A stretch of DNA of 64,000 nucleotides from assembly GCF_029392895.1 (NCBI RefSeq), contig NZ_CP114200.1, forward strand, positions 8,314,501-8,378,500. The letters run 5' to 3'. Shown here in pieces: positions 52,951-62,772 of the stretch. A model generated the notes under the pieces. That model searched no databases. It saw only the letters and a program-made list of their open reading frames with translations, and was not told the DNA's origin. Each line of letters begins with the position of its first letter. The first letter of the stretch is position 1. The position numbers and the translations under genes are program-made. This stretch comes from Streptomyces sp. 71268 (GTDB lineage: Bacteria; Actinomycetota; Actinomycetes; Streptomycetales; Streptomycetaceae).

Positions 52951-53422
52951 TCACTGGCTGAGGTGGATGCGCGGCCCCCATGCGGCCTCAAGGTCATCCA
53001 GGAACACGGTTTCCAGCTCCGCTTCCCACCGGGCGCGCAGCAGGAACGGCGCGGCCTCTCATCCTCTCCAGGACGATCAGGGTTTCGGGCTGCCCGATCA
53101 GCGCGTACCGGCCCCGCGCGGCGGGCGCACTGCCCGGCCCGTACGCCCGCAGCAACTCCTCCAGGCGCTCGCGGTGGCGCTCCACGAACGCCTCCAGGCG
53201 CTCGGCGTACCCCTCGTGTTCCCCAGGGCGCACCGCGCTCAAGGCGACGTCCAGGAACTCCCCGTCCGGCCAGTGCCGCTCGCCCGCAGCGGCCACGGCC
53301 CACGGGTGTCGTCCCGCTACCGCCAGGACGTCCCTCGCCTCCCACCCCCGCCCCGCCGCCGACCCCGACGCCGGCCCCGGGACGGGTTCGACGTCGGGCT
53401 GCTCGACGCTCACGCTGCCCAC
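52951..53422 (-). pseudogene. Frameshifted uncharacterised small protein
   Basis: From GTG 53422 or 53413: VEQPDVEPVPGPASGSA, then DVLAVAGRHPWAVAAAGERH, FVERHRERLEELLRAYGPGS, YALIGQPETLIVLERMRG. Near 53,050 the frame must shift by one to reach a sensible end, PFLLRARWEAELETVFLDDL and EAAWGPRIHLSQ, with a stop at 52,951. The whole would be about 156 residues, acidic and helical. No family recognised. It converges on tpg. True inactivation or sequence error are both possible. Confidence 0.6.
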
Positions 53423-53670
53423 TCCAGCCCCAGGGCGGCCAACGCGGCGATGTCCAGGGGCGGTTTTTCTGATCAGTGGGTGGTGGGCTGGCCTGGGGTG
53501 ATCAGTTCGGTGTTGGGGCCGATAGGGCTCCGAGGCCGAGCTTTAACGGCTTGGTGATGGGGGACCGGGGTTTCAGTTCTCTGTGTTGAGCTGCTGTTTT
53601 GTCAGGTGGAGCGGGCGTTGGTCAGGTGTGGGCATCTTCCGGGCGTGTTGATCAGATTCGTTGAGTGCTG
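53423..53670. other. Possible left-end region of the Tn7-like element
   Basis: No gene. Contains GTCAGGTG twice, at 53,601 and 53,621 (20-bp period), the sort of spacing seen for TnsB binding sites in transposon ends, and several TGT trinucleotides that could be the terminal bases. No matching repeat was found by eye at the right side, so this is only a candidate. Confidence 0.3.
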
Positions 53671-54255
53671 CTATGCGGTCATCCAGTACAGGGCGGTGTC
53701 GATGTCGCGTGGGGTCCAGGTGCGGATTGGGGCTGGGGCGGCTGCGAGGAGTTGGTCGATCGTTGCTATGTAGCGGCTGTAGCGGCCGGGTGCGTGGCTG
53801 AGGGCGATGCCGAGGGTGCGCAGTCCGTTGTGGGCTCGCCGGTCGTAGATGGCCATGCGGTCTGGTGCGGCCGCGGTGAGGACGGCGGAGGCGAGGGCGT
53901 CACCAGTGCGGAAGCCTGGTAGGTGGGCGAGGGCGGCGCGGCCGGCTAGTGCTCCCGTGCAGCGGCTGAGGGTGGTGTCCTGGGCGGTGGTCGTGGCTGC
54001 GGCGGTTGCGCGGCGTACGTCGGTGTCTGCGAGCGCCATGAGTTCGGCCACCCAGGGGGTGTCGGCTCTGAGCCGTTTCCACATCAGCAGTGCTCCGATG
54101 TCCGCTTTGCCGATGCTTCCGCTGGTGCATGCACGTCGTGTCACTTCTTGCAGGGTCTCGTCGTAGTACGGGCTGACGGTGTCGGTGTAGACCTGGCGGG
54201 CGGCAGCGAGGCGCTGCCATTGCTCGAGTGTGAGGGCGAGCGGATTGTCTGTCAC
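53671..54255 (-). CDS. Uncharacterised protein with helix-hairpin-helix-like segment
   Basis: 194 residues from GTG 54255, mostly helical. The segment LAHLPGFRTGDALASAVLTAAAPDRMAIYDRRAH (given here only for its pattern; key parts are the L-P-G-F turn and the P-D-R...Y-D-R-R) resembles the helix-hairpin-helix of HhH-GPD DNA glycosylases such as the Ogg group, but no catalytic Lys/Asp pair is evident. KADIGALLMWKRLRADTPWV precedes it. It follows the KAP NTPase gene by 44 bp and is presumably co-expressed. Could bind DNA; enzymatic role not claimed. Confidence 0.6.
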   Translation of the reverse strand: MTDNPLALTLEQWQRLAAARQVYTDTVSPYYDETLQEVTRRACTSGSIGKADIGALLMWKRLRADTPWVAELMALADTDVRRATAAATTTAQDTTLSRCTGALAGRAALAHLPGFRTGDALASAVLTAAAPDRMAIYDRRAHNGLRTLGIALSHAPGRYSRYIATIDQLLAAAPAPIRTWTPRDIDTALYWMTA

Positions 54256-54299
54256 GGCTTGCTAGTCCCTCTTGTCGGGAGGTGTGGAGCGGGTGATCG

Positions 54300-56440
54300 T
54301 CAGCCGCTGCTCGGGGCGTTGCCGCGGTGTTCGCGCAGTGCTTGCAGGATGCGCGCTCGGTGTTCGTCCTGGGAGCTGTGGGGGTCTGCTGCGGGTGTGT
54401 CGAGGAGCGGGCCGAGGCGGCTGTACAGCGCTTCGAGGCCGATGAGTGCGTCGAGGCTTTGCAGGGTGGCGTCGTCGATGACAGGGAAGGGCGCCCGGTC
54501 GGGCGGGAGGAGCAGAGCGAGGAGGTCGAGCGGGGGCCATGTCTCGTCGAACTGCTGGTTGATCCAGACCCGGGTGGCTTCGGATGCGGTGTGGCACCAT
54601 GCCCAGATGAGGGTGGTCTCCGGCTCGGTGAGTTCGTCGACAGGACGGCTTGCGGCTGGGGCGAGGTGCCGTGCGATCTCGTGGCTGATCAGTGAGCGGG
54701 CCTCACCTATCCAGTCGGGGGTGACCGCTGCCTGTGTGTGGTCCGGGGGTCGGAGTCGTTGCGGGCGGTGACGCGTTGGAGGGTGCGAGCAGCCAGGACG
54801 GCTCCGTCAGGGGTCTCGGCCATGGTCTTGAGGATCGCGGGCCGGCCGTGATCGGCAACATCGGTCAGGAGGTCTTTCGCGAGGACGTCCATGGCGCGGT
54901 CCGCAGTGAACAGGCCGAGGGCCCCTTGAGGGGCAGCGGTGAGGTGACCGTAGTGCGGGGCTGCGGCTTTGAGGAGTGCTGCCGCCGGTAGGGGAGTGCC
55001 AGCGGCGCGTTTGTAACCGATGCGGCGGGTGATGCGCTGGGTGTCGTCGCGCAGGCGCAGAAGCAGTTCGTCTGCTTCAGCACCCGGGGTGTCGTCGGCC
55101 AGTTGCTGCAGGGCGGTGTCGAAGGTGTGCTCGGGAAGGTCGTCGTCGGGGATGCCGAAGACCATGTACCGGTCGAAGTAGTCAATGCTGCCGATGCCGC
55201 GCCGTAGCGCGATGGCCTGGAAGTTGGCGCCGTAGCCGAGAGCCTGCCGAAGCGGGGCGAACAGCATGCCCATCAGGCCGATTACGCCGTCCAGGTGCTG
55301 TTCGGCGACGCCCGCGTCCCGCAGCGTGGTGCGCCAGCGGTCGATGCGCTGTTCGGGCCGCTCGTCGCGGCGCGAGGGCAGGTCGACGCTGGTGCCCGTG
55401 AGCTCGGCTCGGTGCTGCCACAGCAACTGGTAGGCGCGGGGTTCGCTGGTACGCAGGAAGGTGACGAGCAGGAAGTCGACGATGTCGACGTTGCCGGTGA
55501 GTTGGCCGAGGGTGGCGTCTACCTGGCCGAAGAACCGCTTGATGGCCCGCGGGGTACGCAGCCGGGCCTGCAGGTACTGGAAGTAGGCCTCGGAGACCCT
55601 TTCCTGCTCGCCGGGCGTCAGGGTCAGGTTGTGCGAGGCGAGAACTGTGGAGAGGGAGCGGTCGACCAGGGCGTCGGCGTCGCGCTCACGGAACGCGGGA
55701 AGATCCATCCGGACCTGGATGATCTTTTCCAGGAAGTCGCGTGCACGAGGCTCGCTGTTGCCGACCAGCTCACTGCGTTGCAGGACGTCCAGAAGGGTCC
55801 GTTCGTCGAAGCTGATCAGGTAGTACACATTGGGCAGATGGCCTACCAGGCGTACCAGCTTGAAGACGACGAGGAGTTCCTCGGGGGTGAGGCGGTCCAG
55901 GTCGTCCATGACGACGAGGACCGGGTGGCCCGCTTTCCGCAGGGCTTCCTCGGCTTTGTGTTTGGCGGCGGATGCGCTCGTGTCGCCGCTGATGCGGTTG
56001 CTGACCTCCTGGATCAGCCCCTCGGAGTCCAGGCCGAAGAGAGCAGTGACCTTCCCCAGAGGACTGATGGCCTTGCCGAATCCGCCGATCTTCTCCCGCG
56101 CATCTGACCACCGCCCGTCATTCGGAAGGGCTTCGCGGATCTCGCTGAACAGCGCCAGCGTCAACGACTCCAGATCGGAGTAAAGCCATGGATTGAGTTC
56201 CGCGATCAGCCAGCCCTCATCGTCGGCCGTATCCCGTAGACGGCGTGTCACCTTGCCAAGGACGCTGGACTTTCCTGAGCCCCAGGGGCCGATCAGCGCG
56301 AGGACTCCGGTTTCAGTTTGGGCTCGTACCCGGTCCAGCAGGCTGATCACATGCTCGGCGTACTGTCCGTGCCCGAGGAGATCAGGCCCTTCCTCGTGGT
56401 CGAGGAAGGGCTCGTCGTTGAAGAAGCGCGCGTCGGCCAT
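54300..56440 (-). CDS. KAP-family P-loop NTPase (apparent frameshift near 54,737)
   Basis: As written, 577 codons open from ATG 56440 to 54,707. The protein clearly continues in another frame to 54,300 (TPDWIGEARSLISHEIARHL, TASEATRVWINQQFDETWPP, DEHRARILQALREHRG), about 712 residues in all. A two-base slip in the (TG)n run at 54,733-54,740 explains the shift. Walker A GPWGSGKS (51-58), KAP motif ELNPWLYSD, Walker B LVVMDD (175-180) with LDRLTPEEL, and VYYLISFD then RAIKRFFGQV. No membrane helices between the Walker motifs, unlike many KAP proteins. KAP/STAND-type NTPases are frequent in phage defence. Probably cargo of the transposon. Confidence 0.85.
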
Positions 56441-56480
56441 CTGCTCATTCTCGGGGCACGCATCGGCTCGGGTATGCGCG

Positions 56481-59417
56481 TTAGCGAATCAGGAGGGCGA
56501 TGCCGATGCTGACCAGGAGGTGTTGCTGGTCGGGGTGGAGGAGTAGCCAGCCGCGTTGCTGGTTGTGGAGCCAGTGGCGGGCTGTCGGGTGGCGGGGGTG
56601 GGTGTGGGCGTGGTGGTAGGCGCGTTGCCACAGGATGGGCCAGGGAGGGTTCCACCAGGGGTCGATCGTGGTCAGTGTCTGCTGGGTGGGGGAGGGACTG
56701 CCGCGTTTCTTGGCGAGTTCGCGCTGGCGATTGAGCCATTCGCCGAGGGGGAAGCCGTCGTGGACGGTCTTGATCGGCGGGCAGAGGTGGCCGTGTTCGC
56801 CGGCCCAGGTACGGGCGTGCGTGAGGGCTTCGGCGTGGGGCCGGGGGCGGGGGCTGGGCGGCCACTGTCTGGCGGTATGAGCGGTGATGCCGATCGTGTT
56901 GAGCAGGTGCTGCTGGTCAGGGTGGAGCTGGTCGTACTGGAGGCACGCCCGGGTGATCCAGCTGCCCAGGACGGTGCTCGGTGCAGGGATGCGGGCGGCA
57001 GGGTCGAAGGGTTCGCCAGCTTTGATGTGGTTGAGGGCGCGGTAGTAGTTGCGCTGCCAGTGCAGGTCCCAGGGCGGGTTCCACCAGGGGTCGATCGCGG
57101 CGAGCTCGGCCAGGTGGGGTGAGGGCGGCAGTCCGGCTCGGGCGCGCTGTTTCGCGCGGTTGCGTTGGCTGAACAGCCACATGCCCAGGGCGTAGCCGTC
57201 GTGCCGGGTGTCGCGGGGAGCTGCGAGATGGCCGTACTCAGCGTGCCAAGCCCGGGCGTGAGCCAGTGCTGTCTCGAAGCCTGGCCTCAGGTCGGGGCGG
57301 TGTCCCAGGCGGCTGCGGGGCTCGCGGGGACGCTTCGGTTCGGCGGCACGCCGTGCGCGACGCGGACCCGTGGGAGCTGCAGGAACTGCAGCTCTTCTGG
57401 CCTGGCTGGTCTTGTCTTTTGTCTCCGGAGCCGTGGCGGCAGCCGGTGCTTTCGGGGCCGTACGTGCGTGTTCCCGGGCTGTGCGGGCTACGTCGGTGGT
57501 GATGCCGATGTCGGCGAGGAGTTGCCGCTGCTCGGGGTGGAGTTCGTCGTATGTGGCGCACTGTCGCCACAACCAGTCGGCGGCACCAGAGCCAGCGAGG
57601 CCATTGAAGCCGTTCTCGGCTTGGAGGAGGCGGCCGGCTGCGGCGTCGCGGGAGTGGTAGTAGTGACGCTGCCACGTCAGGTGCCAAGGCGGGTTCCACC
57701 AGGGATCGATGTCCTCGAGGGCCCGAGCCCGGTCGGCGGGCATGGGCCGGCGGTGGGAGCGCCGGTGATTGCGCTGGTTGGCCAGCCACTGACCCAGTGG
57801 GTAGCCGTCGTGCACGGCCGTGTGGGAGACGACGGCGAGGTTGCCGTGGACGTCTGCGAATGCGCGGGCATGCGCCAGTCCTGCCTGGAAGCGTTCTGCG
57901 TAGCTGCGTCGTCTGGGGCGGGCGGCGGCCGCCGCAACGGCGGTGATGCCGATCTCGGCCAGGAGGCGTTGCTGTTCGGGGTGGAGAGTGGGGTAGCGGG
58001 TGCACTGCAGGTACAGCCATTCGCCGAGGCTGTAGCTGGTGGTGGGAAAGCCGCTGGCGGGTTCGAGCGGGCCGTGGGCTTCGGCGTGATCGCGGGTCTG
58101 GTGCCAGGTGCGCTGCCACAGCGTGCTCCAAGGCGCGTTCCACCAGGGGTAGATGCCGTTCAGGGCGGCGGCTTGGTGTGTGGGCATCCTGGTGTGGCTC
58201 GTACGCAGGTTGGCGATCCACTGGCCCAGTGGGTAGCTGTTGGGGATGTCTTCCTTCGGCACGGCCAGGTGGCCGTGCCGCTGGTGGTAGGCGTGGGCCT
58301 GGGCCAGGCCTGTTTGGAACGCTTGCTCGGCTTGGAGGCTGTGGCCGCGCAGCCGCTTGATCACGTGTGGCGCGGGCTGCTGGTCAGCGGCCGTTCTCTG
58401 TGGAAGGAGATCGCTGAGGGGGCGGGGCCGGTGCGATGAGTGCACCTTCCACAGCGTTCGCTGCGCCGCGGGTGCCGGGGCGGCGCGGGTGCGTACCAGG
58501 GAGTGGGCCCAGGTGAACAGTGGTCCGTGGATGACTTTGGTGAGGTGATGGGCGAGCCATGGCCGGCCGAGCCGGTCGGCGATGGCAGTCAACAACTGGG
58601 GCAGTTCGCCCAGCTGGTAGGGGAGATGGCCGTCCGATTCGGCAACGGTGTGCTGCTGCAGGGGACGGCAGGCCAGCAGCTGCGCGAGGGCAACAGCCTC
58701 GGGGTAGGTGACCAGGTCGCGGGCGGCCACCTTCCACCAGCCGGGGTCGGCGTCGGCGGGACGCGTCGTCTCAAGGCGGGCCGGCCACTGCTGTTCCTCG
58801 TCCGGCCAGGACTGTTCCCACCAGGAGTTGGTGACGGCACGGGCGACCTCGAAAGCCTGCCCTGCGGTGGGGGAGCGGTGCAGCAGCCGGACGTGTCGCC
58901 GCTGGGCCTCGATCACCTCCGGGCAGCGGCCCAGGGGTACAGGCAGCCCGCTGGTCGCGGGCAGGTAGAGGAGCCAGTACCGGTGGCGTGCGCAGACCCG
59001 CTGCTCGGGTGCCAGGTACCGGCGGGCGGGCACGTCGCGTCCGGTGCGGGCGGCGGTGCAGACGGGGCAGGCTGGCCCCCAGGCGGCGACGGCCTCCTCG
59101 CCGCGCAGCAGCCGCCCGGCCGGGCCGGTGCCGTATTTTCCGCTCGGATCTTCCCTCGTCCATGCGGGCAGTGCCTGCTCGAGCACGTGCTGTGGGACGT
59201 GGCAGAGGACGGAAACGCGGGCGCGGGCCTGGGCGTTGAGGTGGATCTCGCTGTCCGGGTACAGCATCCCGGTGAGGTTGCGCAGGCCGCCGACATCGGT
59301 GACGGCGGCCAGCACGTCACGGATGCCGAGGTGGTAGCGGGCGGCGATCCTGGTCAGGAACGACAGCGTCAGCTCCCCGCTCAGCGGAGCGATGCGTCCT
59401 GCCGCGCCGCCACTCAT
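56481..59417 (-). CDS. tniQ: TniQ-type target selector fused to four helicase-associated repeats
   Basis: 978 residues from ATG 59417. Residues 1-310 are TniQ: PLSGELTLSFLTRIAARYHL, zinc ligands C117/C120 (CPVC) and C142/H145 (CARH), then RYWLLYLPATSGLPVPLG. After a linker come four units of 115-135 residues (366-492, 509-640, 713-845, 862-975), each a helicase-associated domain (HGHLAVP..., YPLGQWIANLR, IDPWWNPPW) plus a W-L-x-x-Q-C...LHPEQQ-LL-x-IGI half. TniQ/TnsD chooses the insertion site in Tn7-like elements. Helicase-associated domains bind nucleic acid in other contexts, so these repeats are likely the sequence-reading part. Far longer than usual TniQ (about 350-700). Confidence 0.85.
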   Translation of the reverse strand: MSGGAAGRIAPLSGELTLSFLTRIAARYHLGIRDVLAAVTDVGGLRNLTGMLYPDSEIHLNAQARARVSVLCHVPQHVLEQALPAWTREDPSGKYGTGPAGRLLRGEEAVAAWGPACPVCTAARTGRDVPARRYLAPEQRVCARHRYWLLYLPATSGLPVPLGRCPEVIEAQRRHVRLLHRSPTAGQAFEVARAVTNSWWEQSWPDEEQQWPARLETTRPADADPGWWKVAARDLVTYPEAVALAQLLACRPLQQHTVAESDGHLPYQLGELPQLLTAIADRLGRPWLAHHLTKVIHGPLFTWAHSLVRTRAAPAPAAQRTLWKVHSSHRPRPLSDLLPQRTAADQQPAPHVIKRLRGHSLQAEQAFQTGLAQAHAYHQRHGHLAVPKEDIPNSYPLGQWIANLRTSHTRMPTHQAAALNGIYPWWNAPWSTLWQRTWHQTRDHAEAHGPLEPASGFPTTSYSLGEWLYLQCTRYPTLHPEQQRLLAEIGITAVAAAAARPRRRSYAERFQAGLAHARAFADVHGNLAVVSHTAVHDGYPLGQWLANQRNHRRSHRRPMPADRARALEDIDPWWNPPWHLTWQRHYYHSRDAAAGRLLQAENGFNGLAGSGAADWLWRQCATYDELHPEQRQLLADIGITTDVARTAREHARTAPKAPAAATAPETKDKTSQARRAAVPAAPTGPRRARRAAEPKRPREPRSRLGHRPDLRPGFETALAHARAWHAEYGHLAAPRDTRHDGYALGMWLFSQRNRAKQRARAGLPPSPHLAELAAIDPWWNPPWDLHWQRNYYRALNHIKAGEPFDPAARIPAPSTVLGSWITRACLQYDQLHPDQQHLLNTIGITAHTARQWPPSPRPRPHAEALTHARTWAGEHGHLCPPIKTVHDGFPLGEWLNRQRELAKKRGSPSPTQQTLTTIDPWWNPPWPILWQRAYHHAHTHPRHPTARHWLHNQQRGWLLLHPDQQHLLVSIGIALLIR

Positions 59418-59524
59418 GATGGGCACGATCCCGCCGGATGCTGCCCGTTCACGTCCCGTCGACCTGCCCCGGGGCAGACGGACGGGGGCGGGCGTGCTGG
59501 GCCGGTGCGCCATTCGCGGATGCC

Positions 59525-60547
59525 CTACCGCTTTTGTCGTGCGGGCCGGGCTGGCCGGGCCTGGGTTTCGGCGGCTGCGTCGAGTTCGACCTCCGCGAGC
59601 AGCTGCTTGGTGATCCGTTCGGTGCCCTCGGTGAGGGCGATCAGGGCGGCTTCGCGGACGAGGTGGGAGAGGCTGCCGATCCGCCCTGCGGTGCGGGCGT
59701 GGAGGTAGGCGGCTTGCTTGACCAGGGTTCCGGTCCGGTGCGCGCGCAGCCGCAGCAGGTCTTCCATGGCCCGCACGAGGTCGTCCCAGACCGCCCGGTC
59801 CTGCTCGGTGGCATACGCCAGCGGGCGGTGGCGGAAGATCTTGAAGCGGCCGGCGATCTGCGCGCCGCGTACTCCGCTGAGCAGCGAGGAGGTCTCGATG
59901 TTGATGGCGGAGTAGACGAAGGTGGCTGGGATGCGTTCGCCGAGGTACTTGAGCTGGTCGGAGGTTTCTGCGCCGGCGCGCCGCTGGGTGTCCAGGAGGT
60001 GGACGTCGTCGATGAGGACCAGCTGGGTGCCCAGTTCGCACAGCAGGTCGCACACGGCGCCGGTGATCTGGGTCTGGTTGAGGCGGTCGGTGACGGGCAT
60101 GCCGAGGAACCGGGCGAACTCGCTGACGAGCATCTTCGGGGTGGCGGCCGGGGGCACGCTGATGAACAGCACCGGTCTTCTGCTGTCCTGGCCGGGGTGC
60201 TGGCGGGCGTCGGCCAGTTGGAAGGACCGCCCCAGCGCCATCATCGTGGTGGTCTTACCCGTCGTGGCCGGACCGGAGATGATCAGACCGCGCCGGGCAC
60301 CGGCCTGCTGACGGCGGTTGACCAGCAGCAGCCGCCGCACGGCGGTGAAGACGCTGTCCATGGCCGGGGTGCGCATGACGGCGAGTTCGGAGTGGTAGTC
60401 CTCCCGCTCCGTCTGCGACCAGGCGGAATCCGCGGCGTCGCGTGCGGGCGCCGGAGCCCGGTGGACGAAGGCGTCCCAGCCCTGCCAGAGGGTCGGAGCG
60501 GCCAGGGGAGCGAACCCGGCGGCGTCATTGGAGAAGGCGCTCACCAC
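59525..60547 (-). CDS. tnsC: TnsC/TniB-like AAA+ ATPase
   Basis: 340 residues; its GTG start overlaps the end of TnsB by 7 bases. Walker A GPATTGKT (92-99), Walker B LVLIDD (176-181) with VHLLDT, sensor-like SAINIETSSLL, and C-terminal GRIGSLSHLVREAALIALTE. These are typical of the TniB/TnsC family, which forms an ATP-dependent filament on DNA and bridges TniQ to the transposase. Length is close to TniB (about 300-350). Confidence 0.9.
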   Translation of the reverse strand: MVSAFSNDAAGFAPLAAPTLWQGWDAFVHRAPAPARDAADSAWSQTEREDYHSELAVMRTPAMDSVFTAVRRLLLVNRRQQAGARRGLIISGPATTGKTTTMMALGRSFQLADARQHPGQDSRRPVLFISVPPAATPKMLVSEFARFLGMPVTDRLNQTQITGAVCDLLCELGTQLVLIDDVHLLDTQRRAGAETSDQLKYLGERIPATFVYSAINIETSSLLSGVRGAQIAGRFKIFRHRPLAYATEQDRAVWDDLVRAMEDLLRLRAHRTGTLVKQAAYLHARTAGRIGSLSHLVREAALIALTEGTERITKQLLAEVELDAAAETQARPARPARQKR

Positions 60548-62742
60548 CGCAGCGACTCCTCAAAGGGGTCGTAGACCGTGACGCAGGAATCACGCGCCGG
60601 ACGTGCCTGGCCGTCGTTGTCCCCAGTCCCAGTCCCAGTCCCAGCCCCAGCCTCGGCCGGGCCAAGAGGCTGGCGCTCACCGGCGGCGTCGGCTTCCTCC
60701 GTCTCCGCTTCCGCGTCTTCGGCGAAGGCCTCCTCACCGTGGTCGAAGCCGTCGTCCTGGTCGGACCTGCCGCCTGCGGCCGGCGGTGGCTGGCCGTACA
60801 GGATCCCCCACACCGCACCGTCCTCGTTCGCGGCGGCGTGGGCGCGGGCCCGGGCGGCGACGACCTTGTCCCGGCGGCTGCCGTGTCCGCCGGCGGCGCG
60901 TTCCAGGAGCTCGCGCAGGGCGAGGGCCAGGTCGTGTTCGTGGCTCACGCGGCTGCCGCGCTGGTCGACGGTGCTCCTGACGTGCTGCCAGGTGAAGTCG
61001 GTGAACGGGGCGCTGACCAGGGTGCGGTGGATCCACGGCACCGCCTCCCACCCGTACCCCCGCGGTCGGCCGGGTTGGGGCAGGCGCACCCATACCTCGT
61101 GGGGAGCGTGCGGGTTGTAGTGGATCTCCCACAGGCCGTCCGCCGCCGGCGAGCGTTCGCCGCGGTAGGGGTTGAGGACCCGGTGGTCGTAGGTGCGGTA
61201 GTCGATGCGGATGCCGTAGTCGTTGATCTTCTGTCGTTTGACGGGCATCAGCTCGATGTAGTCCTCGCGCCCCAGCGGCACCGGCACGTACCCGCAGACG
61301 GCGACCAGCGCCGCCCACATCTCGTTCGGCGACAGAGCGCGGCGGGGCATCATCGGGTGCCGCAGGCCGTCGTGCTCGCGCTCCTGCCACCCGCAGATGA
61401 TCCACTCCTGCAGCAGGTCGTCCAGCTGGGCGAGCGTCCATACCGCCTCGCCTTGCGCGTTCCGGCCGCGCTCGCCGGTGTGGGAACCGGTATAGCCGGC
61501 CACGTGCTGGGCGAACAGCGTGTTGATCGAGGAGAACGTGCGCTCCACATGCCCTTTGGCCGGCCCGTTGCCCGGCGGCGCCGGCTGCAGGGAAATGCCC
61601 AGCGACCCGCAGGCGGCGACGAACGAGGACGAGACGAACACCTTGCCCTGGTCGACCACGACGGTCCGCGGGGTGATGACCGGCCGCGCCGCGGCCCCTT
61701 CCAGACGGGCGTCCACGCTCAGCAGCCGCTCGTAGGGGATCACCGAGCGTTGCATCGCCAGTACCTCGGGCCACGCGGGCCGCATCGGCGCGGGCACCAT
61801 CATCTGCGCCAGCAACTGCGCCGCGTCCACACTGCGGGTCCCCTTCGGCCGCAGCACGGCCGCGCAGATGCTGCGGGTCGCCACATCCAGCGCGATGGTC
61901 AGCTCGGGCCGCTCCACCACCCCGTCGTCGAGCACCACGAAGACATCCAGCAGGGTGCTGTCCATCATCACGAGCTCACCGGGCGCCATCACCGTCGTCG
62001 GCACGAACGGGGGAGCCGGCCGCGCCGAGCGCCAGCGGCGCTGGCGCGCACTGCCCAGCAGCCCGCGCCCGTCGGCCAGGGCGTGCATCAGCCGGTTGAA
62101 CGTCGCCGTCGACGGCAGCGGCACCGCCCCGGGGCCGTGCCGCTCGGCCAGCAGCCGCTCGGTATACACACGAAGCCGCCCCAGCGTCCCGCTGGAGCGT
62201 TCCCGCCCCGCCTCCAGCACCTCCCGCAGGGCGGCCACGACCCGCTCGTCCGCACGCCCCAGCGCCGACCGGGGCCGCACGGTCCGCTGATCCACCAGTC
62301 CCCACACCCCGCCGTCGCGGTAGCGGGCCCGCATCCGCCGCACCGTCACCGCGCTGGTCGGCACCCCCGCCGCCGACAGCTCCGCCGCCTTCGCCTCCTC
62401 CCGCTGCGTCAGCGTCCGCACATCCGGGTCGTACTCAGCCCGTGGAGGACCAACCGCACAGGATCCGCCCGGGTGCCCCGTTTCCACCTCCCGCACATGC
62501 AGTTCCCACGCCAGGGCCCGCTCCCGCACCGCCTCGGGCAACGACTCCAGCAAGCCCAGCGGCGGCACCCGGCAGACGGCCGGCGCAGCCACAACCTCGA
62601 ACCCCTCGTCGGCGAACAACAGCGACAGCAGCAGCGCCGCCATCTCGCCGTTCTCGGCGATCAGCCGCGCCTGCCCGCCGGCGAGGGCCGCTACCGTCCA
62701 GGCTCGCCCCTCGAACCGCACCCGGGACCCCACCTCGACCAC
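60541..62742 (-). CDS. tnsB: TnsB-like DDE transposase (rve / Mu-type)
   Basis: 733 residues. N-terminal DNA-binding helical domains (about 1-230, with TLTQREEAKAAELSAAGVPT). RNase-H-fold core: D261 in VMMDSTLLDVFVV, D364 in VVVDQGKVFVS, E400 in GNGPAKGHVERTF, the D-D-E triad. Mu-transposase C-terminal beta-barrel (KINDYGIRIDYRTYDHRVLN). Acidic, low-complexity C-terminal tail whose DNA contains a CCAGTC hexamer repeat at about 60,627-60,650. Cuts and joins the transposon 3' ends; works with TnsA and TnsC. Appears intact. Confidence 0.93.
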   Translation of the reverse strand: MVEVGSRVRFEGRAWTVAALAGGQARLIAENGEMAALLLSLLFADEGFEVVAAPAVCRVPPLGLLESLPEAVRERALAWELHVREVETGHPGGSCAVGPPRAEYDPDVRTLTQREEAKAAELSAAGVPTSAVTVRRMRARYRDGGVWGLVDQRTVRPRSALGRADERVVAALREVLEAGRERSSGTLGRLRVYTERLLAERHGPGAVPLPSTATFNRLMHALADGRGLLGSARQRRWRSARPAPPFVPTTVMAPGELVMMDSTLLDVFVVLDDGVVERPELTIALDVATRSICAAVLRPKGTRSVDAAQLLAQMMVPAPMRPAWPEVLAMQRSVIPYERLLSVDARLEGAAARPVITPRTVVVDQGKVFVSSSFVAACGSLGISLQPAPPGNGPAKGHVERTFSSINTLFAQHVAGYTGSHTGERGRNAQGEAVWTLAQLDDLLQEWIICGWQEREHDGLRHPMMPRRALSPNEMWAALVAVCGYVPVPLGREDYIELMPVKRQKINDYGIRIDYRTYDHRVLNPYRGERSPAADGLWEIHYNPHAPHEVWVRLPQPGRPRGYGWEAVPWIHRTLVSAPFTDFTWQHVRSTVDQRGSRVSHEHDLALALRELLERAAGGHGSRRDKVVAARARAHAAANEDGAVWGILYGQPPPAAGGRSDQDDGFDHGEEAFAEDAEAETEEADAAGERQPLGPAEAGAGTGTGTGDNDGQARPARDSCVTVYDPFEESLRW

Positions 62743-62772
62743 CGGCCCGCCGGCCCCGGCCCCGTGCCCCCA

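Noticed and set aside
53671..54255. Active DNA glycosylase
   Set aside because: Hairpin-like pattern present but no convincing catalytic Lys/Asp arrangement, so only an HhH-like segment is reported.
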